NCBI GenBank assembly: GCA_920105625.2
Contig: OV050030.1
Location: forward strand, 315,939,289 to 316,003,288
DNA length: 64,000 nucleotides
From: Clusia tigrina
Lineage: Eukaryota > Arthropoda > Insecta > Diptera > Clusiidae
Direction: 5' to 3'
Shown: positions 24,342-36,052 of the stretch, piece by piece
Position numbering within the stretch: position 1 is the first letter of the stretch
Layout of the letters: each line of letters begins with the position of its first letter
Program-made: the position numbers and the translations under genes
The notes under the pieces: generated by a model
What the model saw: the letters and a program-made list of their open reading frames with translations, nothing else
Database searches by the model: none
Told to the model about the DNA's origin: nothing

Positions 24342-24443
24342 TCGCCTAATTCTGTCATGGGTTTTCCAGAATCAATGGTGTCCACCTAGAGGTGAATCAT
24401 GGAAACCCTTTAACACCGCATGGATATCTTTTTTATCCTCCAG

Positions 24444-25893
24444 TCATTCCACATTGCTGGCTGTTTCTTCATTGGCATCGAAACCCGCATTGCTAACATC
24501 TCTTGTAGCATCAATTTTATCCCCTTGAATTCTCTCGGCCTTCTGCTTATCTGACCGTGCTTTGGCCCTCGTTTGCACTACTGATACCTTCTGTGCCTGC
24601 GGTACTCTGCTGAGCGCATCCGCATTTAGATTCTTTTTCCCAGGTTTATATATGATTTCAAAATCATACTCAGACAATTTGTGTCTGAACCTGGCTAGCC
24701 TAGACGTTTGGTCTTTCAAATTGGCTATGCCTCTCAACGGCTGGTGATCAGTGTATATTTTAAACTGGCGTCCTAACAGATATGCCCTAAAATTCTTCGT
24801 AGCCCATACTATGGCTAGAAATTCCTTTTCTATTGTGGAGTATCTTTTCACCGTATCGCTAAGCGCCCTGCTTGTGAATGCTATTGGTCGGTCATTACCG
24901 ACTTCCCCTTGTGACAATACTGCCCCTAATGCTTCATTGCTAGCATCAGTGGTCAACAAAAAGGTTTGCTCAAAGTCGGGGTACGCCAAAATCGTTAGCG
25001 AGCTAATTTTTTCTTTTAGCGTCTCGAATGCTTGCTGACATCTCTCTGTCCATTCGAACTTTGCTTCTTTTCGTACCAACTTATTAATTGGCAACGCAAT
25101 TCCGGCTAGTCCTTCCACGAACTATCTATAATAGTTCACTAGTCCTAGGAATGCTTGCACTTCCTTTCTGTTTCTCGGAATCGCTAGATTTTTAACGCAT
25201 TCCACCTTCTGCGGGTCAGGCAGTGCTCCTGCTTCTGAGCAACGATAGCCTAAATAAACCACCTCTCTTCGCAAAAATTGACACTTCTCCGTGTTCAATT
25301 TCAAATTGTGTTCTCGTAATTTCTGGAGCACCTTGCACAAGCGTTGCGAATGCTGCTGCAAGTTCGTCCCATAAATTACAATATCATCGAGATACACAAA
25401 ATAATCTAACCCTTGTAAGCCTGTTAGCACATGGTTCATTAGCCGTTGGAAGGTAGCCGGTGCTCCTGTTAATCCAAACGGCATTCTATTAAACTCATAA
25501 TGCCCTAAACCGGTGCTGAACGCGGTTTTCTGCTTATATTGGGTATCCACCAGAACTTGGTGGTAGCCACTCGTTAAATCAAGCGTAGAAAAATATCTAC
25601 TATGCCCCAATTGTTCCAGAATTTCTTCTATCCTTGGAATCGGGAACCCTTGCTTGATAGTGGCATCGTTCAATTTCCTAAAATCGACGACCATTCTCCA
25701 CTTCCTCTGACCAAGGCGAGATACTCGGTGAAATTATGTTATCTTTTAACATTCCTTGCACTTGCCTATTTACCTCATCTTTGTGAGCTTGTGGCAATCT
25801 GTATTGCTTCTGGTTTATTGGTGGTAGATCCACTCTAGTAGGTATTTCATGCTCTACCTCTGGTGTATATGTCAACTGGTCTCCTTCCAGCAA
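24444..25893 (-). pseudogene. pol: Pol: reverse transcriptase and RNase H (Gypsy-B)
   Basis: N-terminal RT piece 25893-25678 (LPQAHKDEVNRQVQGMLKDN) has a small deletion and frameshift before MVVDFRKLNDATIKQGFPIP. RT motifs are YFSTLDLTSGYHQV, MPFGLTGAPATFQRLMN and the catalytic FVYLDDIVIYG. TAG at 25122-25124 interrupts LGLVNYYR, but the same frame continues into RNase H: LTTDASNEALGAVLSQG, STIEKEFLAIVWATKNFRAY, IYTDHQPL and LNADALSRVPQ, ending at 24444. One nonsense codon and one indel separate it from an open frame, making it the best-preserved part of this element. Confidence 0.9.
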
Positions 25894-26463
25894 AAATATG
25901 TCATGGAATGACGTACAAATGGCTTCTATCGATGCCTTCTCTTCTGAATTTACCTCTCCATCCTTTTTCTAATATCTACTTGTTTAATCCGATTAACCGA
26001 TCTATGATTCGGTTCCTTAAAATTATCGTAGCTAGTGAGCTTAGGCCTAAAATCCTCTTCCATCAGGTAGTCCTTTTCTGAGGCGTTGAGTACGCAAGCG
26101 TACACCTTACCCTTGTCAACGTGCGTTATGGTCTCTCCCATATATACGCCGTCCGTTAGCTGCTGATTGTGCAAAAAAACAATTCTAAGCTTCGTGTTTA
26201 CATGCATAGTAGCCACTCTGGTTGACCTTGCATTCACTATCTCCATATAATTCTTAACCGTACTCACGGTTCCTTTCTGCCATGACTTTAATGGAAGAGT
26301 GAGGATTCTATTCTTATTATTATCATAAAAGGATAACTGCTTATTGAGCGCATCCAGTATGGTGCGGCTCCAAAAAGTCCAATTATCCCATCAGCCGGGA
26401 TACCTCTCCTATCCGCTTATACTGCGTGCACTCTAAAACGCATGCCCTTAACTCCACTGTGCC

Positions 26464-26700
26464 CTATTCTGAGCGACCCCATGTCGTAATCCACCCTTCA
26501 AACGCTCCGTTAAGCTTTCTTACGTCCATTTGATTAATCTCTAGCCCCTTTCGTAAAACACTAGATTTTACGAGCCTAGTGTCCGCCGCTGAATCTAGTA
26601 ATAGCACTAGCTTTCCACTCGCTGCTTCCTTGCAGGGTATCTCGATGAAGGCATCACCTATCCTGCTCATAGCGAAGCAATGTCCTTCTGTTCCCAACAT
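26464..26700 (-). pseudogene. pol: Pol: aspartic protease (Gypsy-B)
   Basis: The open frame contains KLVLLLDSAADTRLVKSSVL, the retropepsin active-site region, with Asp-Ser-Ala in place of Asp-Ser/Thr-Gly. It lies between gag and RT as expected. A linker piece at 26267-25950 (VYACVLNASEKDYLMEEDF) joins it to RT in another frame. Activity is doubtful given the substitution and frameshifts. Confidence 0.68.
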
Positions 26701-27153
26701 GGACGCGTATCCACTTCCTAACTCTTCGTGATATTGGATTGCCTCTTGCTCCTCCTTCTCCTGGACTGTAGTTTCTACATTACTACTTACCCGTACTTCC
26801 GGCCTAATTATTACTTTCTTTCTTTTGGTTTTCCAGTCTACTGGCCTCGACTGGGCCGCTGAAAGTTTCCCTGGTTCCTTTGTTTGGATTGTCTATCCCT
26901 GCATTCCGCTGCCCGATGTCCCATTCGTCCACATGAGAAACATCTCTACCCCTGTTTGGTGTTGCTTATCCTTGCTTCACTTTTGGAATTCCAATCTGGT
27001 CGCTGCTGACCACTCCCAGTTTTGAAAAGATTTCTTCCTTGGTTAATTCCTTCAGTTGAATTAACTCTGGGACTACTGGAGTTACCCCTGCTGTCCCTCA
27101 AGGGTGGAACCGGGCACCTCGAAGCTGGCTGCCTTCCATTATGATTGATTCCA

Positions 27154-29060
27154 TTATGTATCTACTTGGCACTGTCCACTTGCCTCATGACTGTAAGTTT
27201 GGCACTCCATACAGTAGGGCGTGTTGTTGCGTGTAACACATTCATCCCTTGTGTGCATATCAAAGAATGAGCAAATGGGTTTCCTTGGCTGGAACCTCCC
27301 AACCAGGAATTCCCGGTCTCTTTCTTGTGGAAATTGGCCCATCAATCTACCGACTCCACATCTGTATTACTGCTGTACTGTTCCTACCTCTGCTGGAGCA
27401 TTCCTCCAGCAGATTCCACCTGTTATCGTTCGTTGTTGTATTGCTGCTTCAGCGGACGAGACCGCTTCCACTAGCTTTGCCATACTCCTCGGCGTGAGAG
27501 TAAGAGTATAATTAGCTAAGTCCCAATTTATCAGGCCTGCCTTGAACACAGAAATCATAGTACTTTCTACTTGACCCTTGTATGCTGCAACATTTTCTGG
27601 AAACTGCCTGTTGGCTTCCGTCTCAGCAGCGTTCCCCAGAGACTTTAGCCTTCGTCCTCAGGCTCTCAATTCCTCCCCAGGTCTCTGAGTTGATTCCAGA
27701 ATTTCCCGTACAAGACAGTCGTATGACTTTTGTTTCAAATACGTCCGATCCAAGAGTGCATATAATTCTTCCAGGGTGCTCACCGAGCTATGCACTAGTA
27801 AATCAAAGCATCACCTGTAGTTATTTGCCTAATACACTTTATTAAGTGTTCCCCGTCCGCTTCCGGAAGACTCTGTTGCGCAAGCTCACAACCTTCTTTG
27901 AAGCGCTGGATTTTAGTTCTCAGATCATACAACTCGACTCCTGAGAACATGGGCACCAATTTCGCCACCGCATGAGCAACTTCCAGAATGCACATTTTAT
28001 TCCTTTGTGTGTTCTCAATTGCTGGTAAAACCTTAGCTTTATTAATCTCTTGGGGGGTTTCCAAATTTTCTTCCCCCAGATCTGAGAGATCTTGGTCAGT
28101 GTCGGATTCAAGCTGATTAGTCTTCGACCTTTTGCACCTACAGGTGAAATACTGTCTACTGTATCGAGACTTTGCAGCACTGTTATTGCTTCTGGCTCTT
28201 TTGAAGGATATCCCTGATTTTTATTATTTATCGGACTTCCCGGTGAAAATGTTTCGACACCGATTTCAGATGCGCCAAACAAAAATTCCGCTTGCTTTTC
28301 TTCACTAAAAACTACTCTTGGCTTTATCATGCGGCTTATCCCTTCTGGTGTTTAATATTCCGACCAACGAACTTCCGGAGGCAATGTCAATACTGTCTGC
28401 GTAAATCCAGCTGATGCTGATTTTGATCTCTCCCTATTCAGTGAGGTCCTATTGGTCGCCCGTCCTCTTTTCAATTCTGCACACTCCTTTTCCAACAGCG
28501 ATGCTGCTTCCTCTGTTTCCGTCAATCTCTGAGAAAGTTCCTTTACCTTATTCTCAAGATACTCTTTTTGTGCTCTCAAATCTTCTGTTTTCTTATGAAA
28601 ACTGAACAACTTTTCTTCTGTTCTTCTTTGGATTGCCGTAAAGGCTTGATCCGCTACTTCTAATGGTGACACAGCTCCTCCAGCATTCGCCTGCTTCCAC
28701 AATTCCCGAGCTTCTTCCCTGCTCGTACTCGCTTCGAACTGGTCAACTATTTATTTGTTGTCCTAATTCCTCTAATTCAGAACTAAATGTATCTGCCCAT
28801 TCGTTGACCAGACTATTTATGTAGTCTGCATAATTTTCCGCAAAATATTTTCCCTTGCCGTACTCAACTCCGTGAGGCAACAACAGTTCGAGATTATTGT
28901 TGAACTCTCTCCCCAGACTTTGCAACTGTGTTATTCGCTAGCGGTAATACACGTTGTCCTTACGTAACCTGCCGTCTTTCTTAAAATTACGGACCAATTT
29001 TTCAATCGCTTCTCCAATTTGCTCCTGCATCAGCAGTAATTCTTGCGCTTCTTTCGTCAT
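27154..29060 (-). pseudogene. gag: Gag with coiled coil and Cys/His knuckles (Gypsy-B)
   Basis: A methionine at 29058-29060 opens TKEAQELLLMQEQIGEAIEK. Broken frames follow: 28925-28743, 28702-28352 (a clear coiled coil with heptads around LRAQKEYLENKVKELSQRL), 28330-27920 and 28064-27795. Near the C-terminus (27345-27154) the paired zinc-binding pattern C-x5-H-x4-C and C-M-E-C-x4-H-x5-C is visible in PYCMECQTYSHEASGQC; in the first motif the expected second Cys is Phe. Structural protein that packages element RNA; several frameshifts. Confidence 0.72.
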
Positions 29061-30017
29061 ATCCCAAATGCCAGAACAGCTGGCGTATCCCCATTACCAA
29101 AACAATTTATAAATAAAACCCAATAATTGTTAAAACTTGTTATTAACTTATCCCAATTTTTTTTTATTTCATCTTACTTAATGATAAATACAAATTTATT
29201 AAAAAACATTCCACCGTGAATTCTATCTTAATATTTTTTTAACTTCCATCACAAGTTCCATATCCGCTGTCTACCGGCGTACATTAAGTCCATCTCCATC
29301 AATGCAAATTGGTCCTTGCCTTCCTCACAGAAACTCCTTGATTTCCTCTCACCATTTTTAATACTCCCAAAAATCATATAGAAAAGGCCATATGTTTGTA
29401 AAAACCGAAATTTGATTTACAGGCAAAAGTGTCTTGATTCATTCCCGGAAAATTGAGTCCATATTTAAAAATAAACCCGTAACGTATGCGCCACGCAGCA
29501 TTTAAACATTTTTTTTTTCAACATTGCTACGCAAATCGTAGTTTCCGAACTACAAAAACTTTGATGCAACAACACATGTTGTAAGCATTTTTTGAAGTAT
29601 TTTTGCCTCATACCCTAAGCTTATAATGTCAAATATTCAGATCAATTTGAAAATAATTAAAACAATTCAATTAACAATATAAATGTCCCTATAGACAGCC
29701 AAACACAAACCCCTACAAAAAAATCCTCACAGCTAAGACGACATACATAGACCGTCCAATCATACTGACGGGTTATGGTTGCCCATACAAAGCTGCGTTC
29801 AACAGCGCAAATGCGCCTATATGTTGCGACTTGTTAGACCAGCGCTACGGCGCCTTCAGGGTCGCAGAAGTATCTACTTAAATTACGCTACTATACACTC
29901 TACTCACCATTATCTTGTCTGATAACATCTTTTTCCTTAGGGTCCTTCGAATTCGCTGCAGGATGCTTCACTGCTTCAGGGTTCCTTGCCCTGGGATTCC
30001 TCCTATAGATCCTTAAG

Positions 30018-30401
30018 ACCGGCTGCGCCAAAATGTTGGGGTCCTTATCTGCTTGTTGTCGGGACATCCTTGTCGCTTCCTCTCCTGAGCGCGAATTACA
30101 GTCGCCAGACTTGATTGCCTGACATCACTAAGTATTCCTAACATACTTGCTATGGCGCCACTGGTATTGCTGTCCGGAAACTGCTCACTAGTGCTGGTGG
30201 CCGCTGACGCCACGATCGAGGAACTGTATTTTGCGACTGCTGTGACTGCGTCTGTATCTGGCGCCTCTTGGTCGTTGGCGTTGTTCGACCGAACTGGCCT
30301 GCATAACCGATCATCTGGCGCCTCTTGGCCGTCGGCGTTGTGCGACCGAACTAGCCTGCATAACCGATCATCTGGCGCATTTTGGCCGTCGGCGCCATGT
30401 G
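30018..30401 (-). repeat. Gypsy-B 5' LTR remnant, primer site and 57-bp minisatellite
   Basis: On the minus strand the LTR ends CCAACA at 30034 and is followed two bases later by TGGCGCAGCCGGTC, a plausible tRNA primer-binding site beginning TGG. Inside the LTR a 57-bp unit (TCTGGCGC...CATAACCGATCA) repeats about 2.5 times, starting at 30257, 30314 and 30371. The LTR is cut at about 30401, where the Gypsy-C LTR begins, so its far end is missing. Confidence 0.6.
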
Positions 30402-30687
30402 AGTTGGGGACAGATCGGAACGGTAGCTATAGCCGCTCAGTAACACTAACTACACACTTATTCTATATTAACTCCATATACCTGCTATCTCTTTTTAAAC
30501 CTCCTTTTCCTTCCCTTTTTAAAACCTCTATCCGTAAGTTTACAAATATTACTAACAAATAAGTTTTAATAAACTTTATAACGTTGAACTGACAAGTTGT
30601 GCCTTTTACTTTGAGATCAGTTGACTAAGGATTTATATATTCTTAGTGTTCATATATTTTTTTTCATAAAAGAGCATCTACAAAACT
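30402..30687 (+). repeat. Probable 5' LTR of Gypsy-C
   Basis: Begins AGTTGGGGAC and ends CTACAAAACT, about 286 bp. The AGTT...AACT ends match the non-TG errantivirus style. A TTAATAAACTTT polyadenylation-like signal lies near 30568. The primer-binding site starts 5 bp downstream. With no 3' LTR for comparison, the left boundary is inferred. Confidence 0.55.
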
Positions 30688-30691
30688 TAAG

Positions 30692-30706
30692 TGGCGCAGT
30701 CAGTAG
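30692..30706 (+). promoter_or_regulatory. Primer-binding site of Gypsy-C
   Basis: TGGCGCAGTCAGTAG directly downstream of the LTR resembles the TGGCGCAGTCGGTAG primer site of the 17.6/297 errantivirus group, taken to pair with a tRNA-Ser 3' end. It sets the start of minus-strand cDNA synthesis and so fixes the 5' LTR end within a few bases. Confidence 0.7.
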
Positions 30707-30749
30707 TCCGGTGAACGGTCGTTCAATAAAAAAAACAAAGTGCTTTAAA

Positions 30750-31125
30750 TAAAATTGTCGTCAAATAATCACTGTCGTCAAATAATCACTGCACAGTATA
30801 GATTATATTGAACATTGAATCGCTCAATGATAGTGGCAATTTAAAAAAGTGCAAAACATAAATTTGTCGTCAAATAATCACTGTATCGCACAGTAGAAAT
30901 TATATCGTACATTGAATCGCTCAATGATAGTGGCAATTTAAAAAAGTGCAAAGCATAAAATTGTGTTCGAATAATCACTGTATCGCACAGTAGAGATTAT
31001 ATCGAACATTGAATCGCTCAATGATAGTGGCAATTTAAAAAAGTGCAAAGCATAAATTTGTCGTGGAATAATCACTGTATCGCACAGTATAGATTATATC
31101 GAACACCAGTAGTAGTGGCAAAAAA
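30750..31125 (+). repeat. About 97-bp tandem repeats in the Gypsy-C leader (x4)
   Basis: Units begin near 30778, 30870, 30967 and 31063 with AATAATCACTG and continue with ATTATAT...ACATTGAATCGCTCAATGATAGTGGCAA and TTTAAAAAAGTGCAAA. The last unit is incomplete. A 17-bp partial duplication (GTCGTCAAATAATCACT) precedes the first full unit. The repeats lie between the primer site and gag. Confidence 0.9.
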
Positions 31126-31359
31126 AATAAAATAAAATAAAATAAAAATAAAAAATAAAAAAAAAATATTGAAGTGCACCGGCAGCTTTCGAGTTCTTAT
31201 CACCGATGAACAAAAAGAACTAGTACAACAACAGCTCCACAAACAACAATCAGCGGAAAGAACCTAAGCTAAATAATCATTGGGTGTATGTAAGTGTATA
31301 AGTTGTATATATAAAAAAAAAATAAATAAATAAATAAATTTATAATAATAATATATCAT

Positions 31360-32627
31360 ATGCCTAACCCAAATAAGCGAAAGAGAAATCTAACCCTTTT
31401 TCCATATGCACTAAGAAGACTTTCTAGAAGTCTATCCTCTATACCTGAAAGTACAGACATTAGCTTAAAGGAAAGTTTTATTAAAAACATTGCAACAAAT
31501 CAATCGGGTACAATGAATCAAGAAAGTCAACCTATTCCCCCAGTACAACCCTTAATAACACCGCAGACTCATAGCCAAATATTTGACGCTCTAAGAATAC
31601 CAGACGCTATAAAAGACTTGCCGAAGGTCGATGGAAACCCACGACTTCTCCATGAATTCCTTAACAATGTGGAAGAAATCCTCCTTCATATCCGAGGAAC
31701 CGACAATACCCCACAGGGACAAATACTACTTAGAGCGATTAGAAACAAAATTGAGGGACAAGCGAACGAAGTCCTGAACATGTACGGCACCCCTTTAATA
31801 TGGGACAACATAAAACAAAATTTAATCTTACACTACTCTGACAAACGTACAGAAACATCGTTAATCCGTGATTTGCACAATACTAAACAATATGAAGACG
31901 CTATCGAGATATTTTATAGTAAAATCATAGAAATACAATCAGCTTTATGTAACAACATAATGATACATGAAACTGATACAAATGTCATCAAAGCAAAGAA
32001 GGATTTGTTCTCCGAAATGTGTCTCAACTCCTTTTTAAGCGGTATAAAAGAACCACTAGGTTCCAGAATAAGAGCCATGCAACCAAATACAATGGCAGAA
32101 CCCTTCTCACATTGGATAAACGAACAAAATGTTTCTTACTTCAGGACAAGCTCACAACAATTTAGAAACAGTTTTAATAATCAACTCACCCCGTATAGTT
32201 TTAACCGATACAATAATAACCCATTCCGGCAACAACAATTTAGACAACAAACACCAATAATAACTCTTATAAGCCTTTTCAAAACCCTAATCAAGAATTG
32301 AACAATAGACATGTAGCAGATAGACCTACTTATCAAAGACAGTTTAACAATCAATGTAATAGATATCAGAAACCGGAGCCAATGGACACAACAAACTCCA
32401 ACATGTTTAGAAACTATCCGAAACCAGAAACCTCTCAAAATGTACGCACACAAACTGTACGAAATTCGAATTTCAAATTTGAAGAAATGCATAATTTGAA
32501 CAACAACAGTCACCAATACCAACCAAATTTGGACACATTCTTCGATAATGGTGAAGGATATCACACTAACATCGAAGAGGACGAAAATTTTCCCACATTG
32601 GCCTCAAACGTCCTACAGGGTATATAG
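31360..32627 (+). pseudogene. gag: Gag (Gypsy-C), one frameshift
   Basis: Starts MPNPNKRKRNLTLFPYALRR at 31360 and runs open to 32301. A frameshift near 32298 leads into a second piece rich in Asn/Gln/Tyr ending at 32627. The core (ALRIPDAIKDLPKVDGNPRL and FLSGIKEPLGSRIRAM) is the capsid-like region of errantivirus Gag. No CCHC knuckle is seen; the Asn/Gln-rich tail takes its place, as in the gypsy/297 group. It forms the particle shell. One frameshift makes it non-functional as it stands. Confidence 0.8.
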
Positions 32628-32650
32628 AACTAAATAAACACGGAAGAACA

Positions 32651-33097
32651 TTGCCCTACATAACCATCCAGTCACCCTTCGGAAGACCATTAAGATTTCT
32701 CCTAGACACCGGCGCATCTGCATCATTCATCAATCCGGAATACATACCTAATAGTCAACAATTAAATTGCGAACCAACAACAATAACTACTGTATTTAAA
32801 AAATATGAACTGAACAAACATTCTATTATACCTATTTTCACAGAATTTAATCAACCAGGCCATTTTAAGTTCCTCCTATTCCAGTTGCACAACTATTTCG
32901 ATGGACTTTTAGGTCTAGATTCCCTTACACTACTTAACGCAAAAATTGACTTAGAAAAAAATATTTTAGTGACACAAAATGCAACAAATAGTATTAAACT
33001 CAAACCTAACTTTACTTCTGGCGAAATAAAAATCCATGCTAAGTCAAAAACATTAGCAAAACTACCTGTGGATAAACCATATATGTCCCTACAATAG
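32651..33097 (+). pseudogene. pol: Pol: aspartic protease (Gypsy-C)
   Basis: Intact retropepsin motif LRFLLDTGASASFINPEYIP near 32690-32750, followed by DGLLGLDSLTLLNAKIDL, the second conserved part of gypsy proteases. It would cleave Gag-Pol. The frame ends at TAG 33095-33097, upstream of the RT frame. Located in a different frame from gag, as expected for translation by frameshifting. Confidence 0.82.
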
Positions 33098-33283
33098 AAA
33101 TTCAACCCAATATCTATATAACAGAAGGTCTATATAATTCAACAAATTGTTACAGCATAATAGAAATAACTAATTACTCCAATCAAGATCATATTTTATT
33201 TTTGGAACAACCCTTAAAAGTAGAGTCATACGAATCTTCAAAATTCATTGAAGTACAAAACTTCAATAATATAGAAGATAACT

Positions 33284-34418
33284 TTGAAACTCCAAAAGAC
33301 AATAAGAACAGACCATCTTAATGAAGAGGAATGCAAAAAACTACTCAAATTGTGCAAATTTTATGAAGAAATATTTTATAAAGACGGCAATAAATTAACC
33401 TTTACTAATCAAATAAAACACCAAATTAACACCACAGATACCATACCAATATACACCAAATCTTACAGGTATCCATATGTCCACAAACAAGAGGTACAGA
33501 AGCAAATTAGTAATATGTTAGAGCAGGGTATCATTCGTCATAGTTATTCCCCTTGGAGCTCCCCAGTATGGGTACTCCCAAAAAAATTAGATGCTAGTGG
33601 GAAACAAAAGTGGCGACTAGTAATCGATTATAGGAAGGTCAAAGACAAAACAATATCCGATCGCTATCCTCTACCAAATATAAGTGAAATATTGGACAAA
33701 TTAGGAAAATGTCTATATTTTTTAACTCTCGAGCTAGCATCCGGCTTCCATCAGATTGAAATGGACACAAAAGATATTCCTAAAACTGGGTTTACAGTTG
33801 AAGGCGGCCATTTCGAATACGTTCGAATGCCATTCGGCCTAAAAAACGCACCATCCACTTTCCAAAGGGTTGTGGATAACATCTTAAAAGACCTCATAGG
33901 AAAAGTGTGCTTGGTTTATCTAGAGTCTAGACGATATTATCATCTATTATACATCCCTCCAAGAACACTTAGAAAATTTGAAACTAGTATTCGAAAAACT
34001 CAAAGAGTCAAATTTAAAAATCCAGTTAGACAAGTCAGAATTTCTTAAAAAGGAGATTGCATATTTAGGTCATGTAATTACCACGGAAGGAATAAAACCC
34101 AACCCCATGAAAATCCATGCTATAAAAAATTTCCCACTACCCAAAACACGAACGGAAATAAAATCCTTCATAGACCTAAAAAGTTATTATAGAAAATTTA
34201 TAAAAGATTTGGCAAAACTAACTAAACCCCTTTCCAATTGTCTAAAAAAAGGAAACGCAATCACAATTAACAACCAATATATTGAAGCATTTGAGACATG
34301 CAAAAACATCCTGACAAATGACCCAATATTAATTCATCCAGATTTTTCCAAACCCTTTGCCTTACTACAGACGCCAGAAACTATGCCTTGGGCGCTATCT
34401 TATCACAGGGCAGAGTAG
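33284..34418 (+). pseudogene. pol: Pol: reverse transcriptase (Gypsy-C), broken at the active site
   Basis: RT motifs in order: SYSPWSSPVWVLPKKLDASG, KWRLVIDYRKVKDKTI, YFLTLELASGFHQIEMD and MPFGLKNAPSTFQRVVDNIL. At about 33920 a short tandem CTAGAGT insertion (7 bp) falls in the catalytic Y-x-D-D box and shifts the frame, so the first frame runs out at 34048. The proper frame is recovered at 33978-34418 with KLKESNLKIQLDKSEFLKKE and IDLKSYYRKFIKDLAKLTKP. The copy has no functional polymerase site. Confidence 0.87.
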
Positions 34419-34885
34419 GAAGCGATAAACCTATTTGCTTCGCTAGCCGAACGTTGTCTGAAAGTGATTCAAATGATTCAACCATTGAAAAATAACTTCT
34501 AGCTATTTTGTGGGCAACAAAACACTTCCGCTCTTACCTCTTCGGTAGGAAATTCCAAATAGTTACAGACCACAAACCGTTAACGTGGCTCATGAGTCTT
34601 AACGAGCCAAACTCAAAACTGGTAAGCTGGCGCTTAAAACTAGAGGAATTTGATTACGAAATATTGTATAAAAAAGGAAAAGCAAACACAAATGCGGACG
34701 CATTAAGTAGAATAAGGATCAATAATAAAAATAAAAAAAATGTCCATGAACTTAATGCTAAAGAAGAAGATAATCTAACCACTATCCACAGCAGCGATGA
34801 ACATTTAAATGATGGAATAGAAATATCTGAAAGACCGCTAAACGATTTCAATCTACAACTCATACTAGCAACCAACAAAGGATGA
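34380..34885 (+). pseudogene. pol: Pol: RNase H (Gypsy-C)
   Basis: The start of the domain lies around 34360-34500 in broken frames (a stop at 34498). The open part 34508-34885 has MWATKHFRSYLFGRKFQIVT, TDHKPLTWLMSLNEPNSKLV and NTNADALSRI, the C-terminal half of a gypsy RNase H and its tether. It removes template RNA. Degraded at the N-terminal acidic residue region. Confidence 0.82.
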
Positions 34886-34888
34886 CCA

Positions 34889-35930
34889 ATGACAGTAGAA
34901 ACAGTGTTCAAGAACAAGCAGAGAAGAATAATTCGCAATCTCCTATTCGATGAACACTCAATGATAAATTTATTCAAAACACTTATACCACCCAATAAAA
35001 TTACTGCAATATTCTGTGACGATAATATCTTCCGTATAGTACAATCAACTTTTTCTAAATATTTTTCTGAAAACAAACTATTTCGTTTGATAAGATATAC
35101 AGAGAAAGTTAAAGACATTAGATCCGAAGAAGAACAAGAAAAAACTATCAAAGACTATCATGAACGTTCCAACCACAGAGGTATCAATGAAAGTCCATCT
35201 CAAACGACAATTCTTTTTCCCTCTAATGAAAAATAAAATAACTAATATTATTAATAACTGTGAAAAATGTAAAAATTTCAAATATGATAGACACCCTACC
35301 AAACCACATTATAATATAACAGAAATACCCTCTAAACTTTTAGACATCATTCATATAGATATTTACAGAATAAATCATCATCAGATATTAACACTAGTTG
35401 ACAAATTTTCAAAGTTCGCTGCTGGTTACACCCTGTCTAATAGAAGTAGTATCACAGTCCTTAATTCAATAAAACAGTATATTAGATTTTATGGCGTACC
35501 AAAGAAAATTGTATGTGATCAAGGTACAGAATTCACCGCAATAATTTTTCAAAAATTCTGCAAACAATACGAAATCGATCTACACATAACCTCCTTTCAA
35601 CAAACAAGCAGCAATGGTCCTGTAGAAAGACTACACTCAACACTCACTGAAATATACCGTCTTATACTATCAAAACGAGAAGAAAATAAAATAACAATAG
35701 AACACGAAGAAATCCTATCAGAAGTCTTAATAACTTATAATAATGCAATCCATTCTTTAGCTAAAACTACACCATACGAACTTTTCTTCGGAAGACCTTT
35801 CAAATTTTCCAAAAACATCAAGTTTACAACTGAACACGACTATCTTACGAAATTAAATGAATTTCTTGAAGAATTGTACCCACAAATTAAAGAAAAAATA
35901 AACAATATAGTCACAAAACGGACTCAATAA
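34889..35930 (+). pseudogene. pol: Pol: integrase (Gypsy-C)
   Basis: 34889-35236 covers the tether and the zinc-binding histidines (HERSNHRGI). 35160-35930 carries the Cys pair NNCEKCKNFK, the catalytic Asp in IIHIDIYRINHHQI, Asp in KKIVCDQGTEFTAIIF and Glu in SSNGPVERLHSTLTE; the last two are spaced as in D,D35E integrases. The core is uninterrupted within its own frame, but a frameshift separates it from the zinc-binding part. It ends at 35930, 120 bp before the element is cut off. Confidence 0.86.
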
Positions 35931-36052
35931 TTAAATGAAACTAGAGAAAACCTAGAAACTAGGCTAGAAAATGAGGTAATCTTCAGAAAGGAAGCAAGGC
36001 GTAATAAACTTACTTTTAGATTCTCAAAACACAGCAAAAGCAAAAGTAAATA

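Larger units (their letters stand above)
20425..30401 (-). mobile_element. Gypsy-B: degenerate Ty3/gypsy element inserted in LINE-B1
   Basis: Minus-strand LTR retrotransposon. Reading right to left: LTR remnant with primer site, gag (29060-27154), protease (26700-26464), RT/RNase H (25893-24444), integrase (24341-23402), a long non-coding stretch and the 3' LTR. The two LTRs share TGTTGGGGTCCTT and CCTCTCCTGAGCGCG but diverge strongly otherwise, so the insertion is old or the ends come from two related elements. Stops and frameshifts are many. The left end interrupts LINE-B1 at GGAGCTAG. The expected continuation of that sequence is not found at the right end, which has been replaced by Gypsy-C. 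Confidence 0.85.
30402..36052 (+). mobile_element. Gypsy-C: errantivirus-like LTR retrotransposon without 3' LTR
   Basis: Plus-strand element with a short 5' LTR, a TGGCGCAGTC primer site (the type used by the Drosophila 17.6/297 group), repeat-rich leader, gag, protease, RT, RNase H and integrase. The sequence stops 120 bp after integrase and joins LINE-B without env or a 3' LTR, so it is 3'-truncated. Coding pieces are long with relatively few frameshifts, suggesting a younger insertion than Gypsy-B. Insect errantiviruses are endogenous retrovirus-like elements; this copy cannot complete a cycle. Confidence 0.88.

Noticed and set aside
20425..30401. Assigning Gypsy-B to the mdg1/412 group
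   Set aside because: The primer site after the LTR (TGGCGCAGCC) does not look like the one I know for that group, and domain motifs alone do not decide it.
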